Shown here: in pieces, positions 57,840 through 64,000 of the stretch
How the letters are laid out: each line of letters starts with the position of its first letter
How positions within the stretch are numbered: position 1 is the first letter of the stretch
Made by a program: the position numbers and the translations under genes
The notes under the pieces: model-generated
Databases searched by the model: none
What the model was told of the DNA's origin: nothing
The model's input: the letters and a program-made list of their open reading frames with translations, nothing else
Origin: an uncultured Lachnospiraceae bacterium
GTDB taxonomy: Bacteria; Bacillota; Clostridia; Lachnospirales; Lachnospiraceae
Assembly: GCA_910579325.1 (NCBI GenBank)
Contig: CAJTTU010000001.1
Span: 18,396-82,395, forward strand
Length of the DNA stretch: 64,000 nt
Reading direction: 5' to 3'

Positions 57840-58095
57840 TGACGTTGAAAAGGGCCAGTACGCACCCGCTTTTCCGCCAGAGAAGGTATTCCAGGCTGAG
57901 AGATACCCCGGAAAATGATGCGGAACCTTCCTTGGAGTCCTGTGTGGAGATCATGTAACACACGGCGTATCCCGGCGATAACGGGGAATGAGAGAGTCTG
58001 CTTTCCTGCAGGCTAATCAGGGTGGTACCGCCGGACAGCCTTCGGTCCCTGATGCGTTTACGCGCATCGCTGTGGGGAGCAGAGGCTTTTTTTAA
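57840..58095 (+). promoter_or_regulatory. T-box riboswitch leader (proline)
   Basis: The T-box sequence AGGGTGGTACCGC is at 58019-58031. A long Stem I region precedes it; CCT at 57926-57928 in GGAACCTTCC is the best candidate specifier codon (Pro). The terminator side has GATGCG/CGCATC and flanking CCC/GGGG pairs, with seven T at 58087-58093. Uncharged tRNA-Pro would pair with specifier and T-box bulge and allow readthrough into proS. Confidence 0.92.
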
Positions 58096-58128
58096 TTACA
58101 GTATAAATTATATATGTTGGAGGTTGCA

Positions 58129-59568
58129 ATGGCAAAGGAAAAGAAGTTAGTGGAAGCGATCACGTCGATGAGCGAAGATTTCGCCCAGTGGTATACGGAC
58201 GTGGTGCGCAAGGCGGAGCTGGTGGAGTATTCGAACGTGAAGGGCTGTATGATTATCCGGCCCAATGGCTATGCGATCTGGGAGAATATCCAGAAGCGTC
58301 TGGACGCTATGTTTAAAGAGACTGGCGTGGAAAATGTGTATATGCCCATGTTTATTCCGGAGAGTCTGCTGCAGAAGGAAAAGGACCATGTGGAAGGATT
58401 TGCTCCGGAAGTGGCCTGGGTAACGCAGGGCGGCCTGGAGCCTTTGGAGGAGCGGCTGTGCGTCCGCCCTACGTCGGAGACACTGTTCTGTGATTTCTAT
58501 GCCCGGATTATCCAGTCCCACAGAGATCTGCCGAAGCTGTACAACCAGTGGTGTTCGGTGGTGCGCTGGGAAAAGACGACCCGGCCCTTCCTGCGCTCCG
58601 CGGAGTTCTTATGGCAGGAGGGGCATACCGCCCATGCAACCGAGGAGGAAGCGGAGGAGCGCACGATTCAGATGCTGAACATTTATGCGGATTTCTGCGA
58701 GCGGTATCTGGCGATTCCGGTGATCAAGGGCCGGAAAACGGACAAAGAAAAATTTGCCGGAGCCAACGCTACCTATACCATCGAAGCGCTGATGCATGAC
58801 GGCAAGGCTTTGCAGTCGGGAACCAGCCATAATTTCGGCGACGGCTTTGCCAGAGCTTTCGGCATTCAGTATTCCGACAAGGAAAATCAGCTGCAGTATG
58901 TACATCAGACCTCCTGGGGACTGTCCACCAGAATTATCGGCGCTATTATTATGGTACATGGCGACGACAGCGGACTGGTGCTGCCGCCCAGGATTGCTCC
59001 GATACAGGTGATGGTGATGCCGATCGCCCAGCATAAAGAAGGTGTGCTGGATAAAGCGTACCAGCTTCGGGATCAGCTGATTGAAGCTGGTTTCCAGGTG
59101 AAAGTGGACGATTCCGATAAGAGTCCGGGCTGGAAGTTCAGCGAGCAGGAAATCCGGGGCATTCCGCTGCGGGTAGAGATCGGGCCCAAGGATATCGAGG
59201 CCGGGCATGCCATTATCGTTCGCAGAGATACAAGGGAGAAGATTACCGTACCCTTTGACGAACTGGCCGCAAAGGTGGGCGAGACGCTGGAAACGATGCA
59301 GAATGATATGCTGGCCCGGGCAAAAGCGCATCTGGAATCTCATATTTATGAGGCGAAGACTTACGACGAATTTAAGGATACCATTGCAAATAAGCCGGGC
59401 TTTGTGAAAATGATGTGGTGCGGCGACGAGGCCTGCGAGTTGAAGATCAAGGAAGATACCACAGCGACCTCACGCTGTATGCCGTTTAAACAGGAGAAGA
59501 TTACCGAGATCTGCCCGGTTTGCGGAAAACCGGCGAAGACTATGGTGTACTGGGGGAAAGCATATTAA
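58129..59568 (+). CDS. proS: Prolyl-tRNA synthetase, short eukaryotic/archaeal type
   Basis: 479 residues from ATG 58129, 5 bases after GGAGG. Class II motifs: motif 1 near '[17 protein letters not shown]', motif 2 '[22 protein letters not shown]' (in parts), motif 3 near '[24 protein letters not shown]' (in parts). There is no INS editing domain. The C-terminal zinc-type domain ends '[20 protein letters not shown]' and '...YWGKAY'. It charges tRNA-Pro. The gene is controlled by the T-box in front. The cca gene starts two bases after its stop. Confidence 0.95.
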   Translation: MAKEKKLVEAITSMSEDFAQWYTDVVRKAELVEYSNVKGCMIIRPNGYAIWENIQKRLDAMFKETGVENVYMPMFIPESLLQKEKDHVEGFAPEVAWVTQGGLEPLEERLCVRPTSETLFCDFYARIIQSHRDLPKLYNQWCSVVRWEKTTRPFLRSAEFLWQEGHTAHATEEEAEERTIQMLNIYADFCERYLAIPVIKGRKTDKEKFAGANATYTIEALMHDGKALQSGTSHNFGDGFARAFGIQYSDKENQLQYVHQTSWGLSTRIIGAIIMVHGDDSGLVLPPRIAPIQVMVMPIAQHKEGVLDKAYQLRDQLIEAGFQVKVDDSDKSPGWKFSEQEIRGIPLRVEIGPKDIEAGHAIIVRRDTREKITVPFDELAAKVGETLETMQNDMLARAKAHLESHIYEAKTYDEFKDTIANKPGFVKMMWCGDEACELKIKEDTTATSRCMPFKQEKITEICPVCGKPAKTMVYWGKAY

Positions 59569-59569
59569 G

Positions 59570-60916
59570 ATGAGGGTTCCCGAGGATGTGAAATGGATCA
59601 TTGGCCAGTTAAATCAACAGGGTTACGAGGCTTGTGCCGTGGGGGGCTGCGTACGGGATATGCTGCTTGGCAGGGAACCGGAGGACTGGGATATCACCAC
59701 TTCCGCCCGGCCGGAGCAGGTGAAAACAGTGTTTCGGCGCACCGTAGATACCGGCATTGCCCATGGTACGGTGACGGTGCTGCGGGGGAAGCAGGGCTAT
59801 GAGGTGACGACTTACCGGATCGACGGCATTTACACGGACGGACGGCACCCGGAGCAGGTTACTTTTACTCCCAGTCTGGAAGAAGATCTGAAACGCAGGG
59901 ACTTTACGATCAATGCCATGGCATATAATGAAACCGACGGTATCACCGATCTGTTCGGCGGCAGGGAGGATCTGGCGCAGGGGGTGATCCGCTGTGTGGG
60001 CGATCCGCTGCACCGGTTCGGAGAGGATGCGCTGCGGATGATGCGTGCGGTCCGGTTTGCCGCGCAGCTGGGATTTACCATAGAGGAGGCGACGCTGGCG
60101 GCGATCAGAAAGCTGGCTCCCACGATTCGGAAGGTCAGCGCGGAGCGGGTGCGGATGGAACTGGTGAAGCTTTTGGTTTCCCCTCATCCGGAGCAGCTGA
60201 GGCTGCTGTATGAGACGGGACTGACAGCTTATATTCTGCCGGAATTTGACCGGATGATGGAGACGGCCCAGAATACGCCCTATCACTGCTATTCCGTGGG
60301 TAACCATACGCTGGCGGTGCTCTGCCACGTGCCGCCGGTTCCCGCCCTCAGGGTGGCCGCCCTGCTCCATGATGTGGGAAAACCGGACTGCCGGAAAGCG
60401 GATGAGGCCGGACGGGACCACTTTTTCGGCCATGCCGCAAGAGGGGCGGAGCTGGCCAGGGATATTCTGAAACGGCTGAAATTCGATAACGATACTCTGC
60501 GGGTGGCGGAAAAACTGATACGCCATCACAGCGATGCCATCGAGCCGACGGAAAAGCAGGTGCGCCGGATGCTGAACCGGGTGGGAGAGGATATTTTCCC
60601 GCTGCTCCTTCTTCTGATGGAAGGAGATAATATGGGGAAGACGCCGGATGGCACGAATGAGCGGCTGGAACGTCTGCGCCAGGCGGATCAGATTTATCAG
60701 GGGATTCTGGCGCGGCGGGACTGTGTGTCGCTGAAAACGATGGAGCTGACCGGAGATGATCTGCTGGCGGCAGGGATTCCCGGAGGAAGACAGATCGGAG
60801 CGCTTTTGCAGTATTGTCTGGAGCTGGTGCTGGAGGAGCCGGAAAAGAACCGGCATGAGGTTCTGATGCAGGCGGCGCTGAGAAAATACGAGAAAACCGG
60901 CGGCAAAGGGAATTAG
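59570..60916 (+). CDS. cca: CCA-adding tRNA nucleotidyltransferase with HD domain
   Basis: 448 residues. Nucleotidyltransferase motif 'AVGGCVRDMLLGREPEDWDITT' (in parts) with DxD, 'RRDFTINAMAY', 'DPLHRFGEDALRMMRAVRFAAQLGF' (in parts), then a C-terminal HD domain 'ALLHDVGKPDCRK' and 'IRHHSDAIEPTEK'. It adds or repairs the tRNA 3' CCA end, needed here because the tRNA-Lys gene in this window does not encode CCA. It follows proS by one base and is probably co-transcribed. Confidence 0.93.
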   Translation: MRVPEDVKWIIGQLNQQGYEACAVGGCVRDMLLGREPEDWDITTSARPEQVKTVFRRTVDTGIAHGTVTVLRGKQGYEVTTYRIDGIYTDGRHPEQVTFTPSLEEDLKRRDFTINAMAYNETDGITDLFGGREDLAQGVIRCVGDPLHRFGEDALRMMRAVRFAAQLGFTIEEATLAAIRKLAPTIRKVSAERVRMELVKLLVSPHPEQLRLLYETGLTAYILPEFDRMMETAQNTPYHCYSVGNHTLAVLCHVPPVPALRVAALLHDVGKPDCRKADEAGRDHFFGHAARGAELARDILKRLKFDNDTLRVAEKLIRHHSDAIEPTEKQVRRMLNRVGEDIFPLLLLLMEGDNMGKTPDGTNERLERLRQADQIYQGILARRDCVSLKTMELTGDDLLAAGIPGGRQIGALLQYCLELVLEEPEKNRHEVLMQAALRKYEKTGGKGN

Positions 60917-60965
60917 AATCAAAAAGGCAGATCAGGATGAAACTTCGAGAGGATGAGTTCAAATT

Positions 60966-62177
60966 ATGAAGGTATTGATTACGACAGAATGGTATGAGCC
61001 TGTGGTAAACGGCGTCGTAACCTCTGTTTTAAATCTGCGGGAGGAGCTGACCAGGCAGGGGCATGAGGTCCGGGTGCTGACGTTGTCTGCCAATCAACAT
61101 TCTCATGAAGAGGGCGGCGTGTATTATATCCGTTCTTTAGGCATGGGAAAGATTTATCCAAATGCCAGACTGTCTCTGTGCATGCGTCATCCCTATCTGA
61201 ATCAGCTGGTAGAGTGGGGGCCGGATGTGATCCATTCCCAATGTGAATTTACCACCTTTCTCTATGCGAGGTATATCGCGAAGCTGACCCATGCGCCGAT
61301 TGTTCATACGTATCATACGATCTATGAGGACTACACCCATTATTTTTCGCCCAGCCGCCGGATGGGGCGGCTGCTGGTGAAAAAATTCAGCAGAAGCGTG
61401 CTGAACCTGACGGATCTGGTGATCGCCCCCACCAAGAAGGTAGAGAATCTTCTGAAGGAATACGAGGTAGAGCCTGTGGTAGAGACCATCCCCACGGGCA
61501 TCAGCCTGGAGCAGTTCCGGGAGGCGGAGACGGCGTCCCAGCGGGAGGCTCTGCGCTGCAGTCTGGGAATCAGATCTGACGAGAAGATTCTGGTGCTGGT
61601 AGGGCGGCTGGCGAAGGAGAAAAATGTAGAGGAGATTTTTTCCTTTTTAAGCCGACGAGAGGATGTGCGCTGTCTGATCGTGGGCGGAGGCCCTTACCGG
61701 GAGGTGCTGGAGCAGCGCCGGGATGAACTGGGAATCGGGGAGCAGGTGATATTTTCCGGCATGGTGAAGCCGGAGCAGACCAGGCTGTACTATAAGGCCG
61801 GCGATGTGTTTGTCAGTGCGTCCAGCAGTGAGACACAGGGGCTGACCTATGCGGAGGCTTTAGCCTGCGGTCTGCCTGCCGTGTGCAGAAAGGACGCCTG
61901 CTTAGAGGGCGTGATCGAGAATGGGTTTAACGGCTGGCAGTATGAGACAGAAGAGGAATTCTGGCAGGCTGTTGACCGGCTGTTTTCCGATGAGGAAGAA
62001 TACCGGCGGGTTGCTTCCAATGCCGCCTGGTCTTCTCAGAAATTTTCCAAAGAGATCTTCGGGCAGAAGGTGGACGAGGTGTACCGGGAGGCGATTCTTT
62101 ACCACAGTCTTGAGGATGTGCGGCAGAAGGAAGGACAGCTGACAGAGCTGCTGCGTCTGCTGCATATTCACAGATAG
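60966..62177 (+). CDS. Glycosyltransferase family 4 (GT-B)
   Basis: 403 residues. N-terminal 'EWYEPVVNGVVTSVLNLREELTRQGHEV' (in parts) is the acceptor-side start; the C-terminal donor site includes 'ILVLVGRLAKEKNVEEI', 'SSSETQGLTYAEALACGLP' (EX7E-like) and 'GFNGWQYETEEEF'. This resembles diacylglycerol glucosyltransferases and other GT4 enzymes acting on membrane lipids. The exact sugar and acceptor cannot be determined. It starts 49 bases after cca. Confidence 0.88.
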   Translation: MKVLITTEWYEPVVNGVVTSVLNLREELTRQGHEVRVLTLSANQHSHEEGGVYYIRSLGMGKIYPNARLSLCMRHPYLNQLVEWGPDVIHSQCEFTTFLYARYIAKLTHAPIVHTYHTIYEDYTHYFSPSRRMGRLLVKKFSRSVLNLTDLVIAPTKKVENLLKEYEVEPVVETIPTGISLEQFREAETASQREALRCSLGIRSDEKILVLVGRLAKEKNVEEIFSFLSRREDVRCLIVGGGPYREVLEQRRDELGIGEQVIFSGMVKPEQTRLYYKAGDVFVSASSSETQGLTYAEALACGLPAVCRKDACLEGVIENGFNGWQYETEEEFWQAVDRLFSDEEEYRRVASNAAWSSQKFSKEIFGQKVDEVYREAILYHSLEDVRQKEGQLTELLRLLHIHR

Positions 62178-62218
62178 AGATATTATGCTGCGGACGGGCG
62201 GCAGCCGGGAGGCGGAGG

Positions 62219-62845
62219 ATGAAGGAGAAACGGATTGTTTTTACCGGGGACAGCATTACGGACTGTGAACGGCTGTGGGATGAGGGACAGGAGAAACTGG
62301 GATTCGGCTATGTCCGGATGATCCGGGAGCAGCTTTCGGAGGCGGAGGCCGGAGCCGTTCGGATCATAAACCGGGGACACAACGGATACACGGCATTTCA
62401 GATGCGTCAGCGGTGGGAGGAGGACTGTATCTCGCTGCAACCGGACACGCTGACGATTCTGGTGGGAGTCAATGATCTTTCCATCCATCTGTGCGGCGCG
62501 GGAGGATATGACGGAGAAGGCTTCGGCCGTCATGTGGAATGGCTGCTGCGCAAAGCCAGGGAAAAGACCGGCGCCCGGATCATTCTGATGGAGCCTTTTC
62601 TGTTTCCGAGGCCTGCGGAGTATCGGACCTGGATGCCGGCTCTTGGGACCTTCCGGGAGCCGCTGCGCCGGCTTTCGGAACAGTATGGAACAGCGTTTAT
62701 TCCGCTGTGGGATGTTTTTCAGGCGGCTCAGGGGCAGTATCCAGTGGAAGCTTTGACGACGGACGGAATTCATCTTACCGCTCTGGGTCATGAGATGATC
62801 GCGGATGAGTGGATGAAGGTCTGGCGGTTTGGGAAGCGGGAATGA
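62219..62845 (+). CDS. SGNH/GDSL-family hydrolase
   Basis: 208 residues, no signal peptide. Block I 'FTGDSITDCERL' has the catalytic Ser, block II/III 'NRGHNGYTAFQM' and 'ILVGVNDLS' the Gly and Asn, and block V 'DGIHLTALGHEM' the Asp-His pair. These enzymes cleave acetyl or acyl esters from sugars and lipids. It lies 41 bases after the glycosyltransferase, GGAGG before the ATG, and is probably in the same operon. Confidence 0.9.
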   Translation: MKEKRIVFTGDSITDCERLWDEGQEKLGFGYVRMIREQLSEAEAGAVRIINRGHNGYTAFQMRQRWEEDCISLQPDTLTILVGVNDLSIHLCGAGGYDGEGFGRHVEWLLRKAREKTGARIILMEPFLFPRPAEYRTWMPALGTFREPLRRLSEQYGTAFIPLWDVFQAAQGQYPVEALTTDGIHLTALGHEMIADEWMKVWRFGKRE

Positions 62846-62978
62846 ATATGAAGAAAAGATGCTGCGGATTCGCGAGGCGCGGATTTCCGGGAAAAGGATA
62901 TGTCGTCGATCAGGGAAGCGAAAGCGCGTGGACAGGAGAAGGGATGCCGGTTATTTGAAAGAGACAGATAGGAGACAG

Positions 62979-63602
62979 ATGGCAGAGAGAGAAAACTTTG
63001 ATCAGACGATTTTGGAAAAAATAAAAACCCATGCCGCTACGCTGGTGGGAATCAGGCGCTGTAAGCAATTCGCGGTCTGTATCCCTCTGCTGGAGACAGA
63101 GGGGGGCTATGCGCTTTTATTTGAAGTCCGTTCCGCAAAGATCGACCGTCAGCCGGGGGATATCTGTTTTCCGGGCGGAATGCTGGAACGGGGGGAGACA
63201 CCCGCGGAAGCCGCGGTCAGGGAAACCTGTGAGGAGCTGCTGGTGGAAAAAAGCCGTCTGGAGCTGCTGGGGAAGATGGATACGCTGGTGGAGGACGGCG
63301 GCATGGTGCTGCATACCTTTGCCGCCATTCTGAAAGACTATCAGGGGACATACAGCGAAGCTGAGGTAGAGCGTATATTTACCGTTCCTCTTTACGCCCT
63401 TCTTAAAATGGAACCGGAGCGGTATTATATCACCGAGCATACGGTTCCAGATGAAAATTTTCCTTTTGATCGTATCCGAAACGGCAGGGAATACCCCTGG
63501 CGGAAAAAACGGGAAGAAATTTTATTTTATCCCTGGGAGGATAAAGTGATCTGGGGGATTACGGCGAAGCTGTTGGAAGCGTTTCTGGAGACGTGCAGAT
63601 GA
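62979..63602 (+). CDS. NUDIX hydrolase (CoA pyrophosphatase-like)
   Basis: 207 residues from ATG 62979 after AGGAG. The Nudix box is 'GGMLERGETPAEAAVRETCEELLV' (in parts, GX5EX7REXXEE). 'RSAKIDRQPGDICFPGG' before it is typical of the NudL/CoA diphosphatase branch. It would hydrolyse CoA or a related nucleotide diphosphate. The last gene of the plus-strand run; a palindromic DnaA-box region follows 58 bases later. Confidence 0.88.
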   Translation: MAERENFDQTILEKIKTHAATLVGIRRCKQFAVCIPLLETEGGYALLFEVRSAKIDRQPGDICFPGGMLERGETPAEAAVRETCEELLVEKSRLELLGKMDTLVEDGGMVLHTFAAILKDYQGTYSEAEVERIFTVPLYALLKMEPERYYITEHTVPDENFPFDRIRNGREYPWRKKREEILFYPWEDKVIWGITAKLLEAFLETCR

Positions 63603-63659
63603 GAAACAATCCGTCGGTCCGGAAAGGGCCGGCATGCCTGTTTTCTGTGTAAAAGTAGT

Positions 63660-63818
63660 ATTTCAGGCCGGTTATCCACAATATTGTGTGGATAACCGGC
63701 CTGAAATGTGGATAAAATGTGGAAAATACTGTGCCCTGTGGATATTTTGTGTGGATAAACAGGTGTGGGAGGTGGACAAGCCGGAGGTTTCTGTGGAATA
63801 GTGATCGGGTTATTCACA
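63660..63818. other. DnaA-box cluster with a 21-bp perfect palindrome
   Basis: A perfect 21-bp inverted repeat (63660-63680 with 63687-63707, loop ATATTG) contains two facing DnaA boxes. TTATCCACA occurs at 63672, its complement TGTGGATAA at 63687, 63707 and 63750, a one-mismatch copy at 63737, and TTATTCACA at 63810. Five perfect-consensus sites in 150 bases far exceeds chance. It lies between convergent genes, so it may bind or titrate DnaA. The palindrome could also act as a terminator. Confidence 0.75.
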
Positions 63819-63897
63819 GGGATAATCTGTGGAATGGCTATGACGGGTGTCCGGCGGGCAGACGCAGGCGGAAAATCCCGCAAAGCAGGGTTCTGAT

Positions 63898-64000
63898 TTA
63901 TTGTGGTTTGCTGTATATTTTCCACAGTTCATAAGGCTCCCAGATAAAGCCGGCCTGTTCCAGCGCCGCCATGGAGATGCCGTCGGAGTACATAATATAG
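63898..64000 (-). CDS. Unknown protein, C-terminal end only
   Basis: The minus strand is open from the window edge to a TAA at 63898-63900. It reads YIMYSDGISMAALEQAGFIW and then 'EPYELWKIYSKPQ', 33 residues. The codon pattern is gene-like and it is convergent with the NUDIX gene. No family can be given from this piece. Confidence 0.6.
   Translation of the reverse strand, partial: YIMYSDGISMAALEQAGFIWEPYELWKIYSKPQ

Noticed and set aside
59609..60922. 437-residue open frame antisense to cca
   Set aside because: It follows the codon shadow of a well-supported gene on the plus strand, has no ribosome site and reads as His/Pro/Arg-rich nonsense.
63660..63818. Chromosomal origin oriC
   Set aside because: No dnaA, dnaN, rpmH, gidA or similar gene nearby and the cluster lies between convergent genes; kept as a DnaA-box cluster only.
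1..64000. CRISPR arrays, rRNA genes and transposase genes
   Set aside because: No regularly spaced repeats, rRNA-like stretches or transposase domains were seen on either strand.

Overview
The window is a piece of a Bacillota genome, most likely a gut Lachnospiraceae-type Clostridium. The grounds are a T-box leader before a short, eukaryotic-type prolyl-tRNA synthetase, strong AGGAGG ribosome sites, lipoproteins with Thr/Ala/Glu-rich linkers, PucR and UROD-family genes, and RbsABC-type sugar transport. This placement rests on gene style, not on a marker gene.

Bases 1 to about 21,136 are the right part of an integrated HK97-type siphoprophage. Its integrase and left end lie outside the window. 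In order it holds: an AT-rich accessory stretch (C-terminus of a nuclease-like protein, two small ribbon-helix-helix proteins each followed by a related structured RNA, and an ORF6N protein); HNH endonuclease, TerS, TerL, portal, prohead protease and capsid; connectors and tail genes, including a tail chaperone gene with a -1 frameshift site; tape measure, distal tail protein, and a tail protein with an S74 self-cleaving chaperone; two collagen-like fibre proteins, the second with an invertible 3' end; then holin and endolysin. It ends against a tRNA-Lys(CTT) gene.

From 21.3 to 33 kb is host chromosome: a PucR regulator divergent from a UROD-family gene, thioredoxin, trmB, a TIGR01906 membrane protein, a D,D-carboxypeptidase, a polar amino acid ABC transporter behind a leader with two terminator-like hairpins, a C26 glutamine amidotransferase and a cytidylate-kinase-like protein. 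From 33.1 to 39.2 kb is a phosphorelay operon of a receiver protein, a hybrid kinase ending in HPt, and a second hybrid kinase fused to a DegV fatty-acid-binding domain. An apparently N-truncated UROD-family gene follows.

From 40.5 to 48.7 kb is a rare-sugar operon: PfkB kinase, allulose-6-phosphate-epimerase-like protein, 6-phospho-3-hexuloisomerase-like SIS protein, DUF4432 epimerase, D-lyxose isomerase and an RbsABC-type transporter. A GH2 beta-galactosidase, a lipoprotein polysaccharide deacetylase and a FecR/beta-helix lipoprotein follow. An ECF sigma/anti-sigma/secreted-protein unit on the minus strand carries an AT-rich, apparently exchanged sensor half. The right end holds T-box-proS, cca, a GT4 glycosyltransferase, a GDSL hydrolase and a NUDIX hydrolase, then a 21-bp perfect palindrome inside a dense cluster of DnaA boxes.

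The most unusual items are the invertible fibre cassette, the paired structured RNAs in the prophage, the kinase-DegV fusion, and the DnaA-box cluster between convergent genes.
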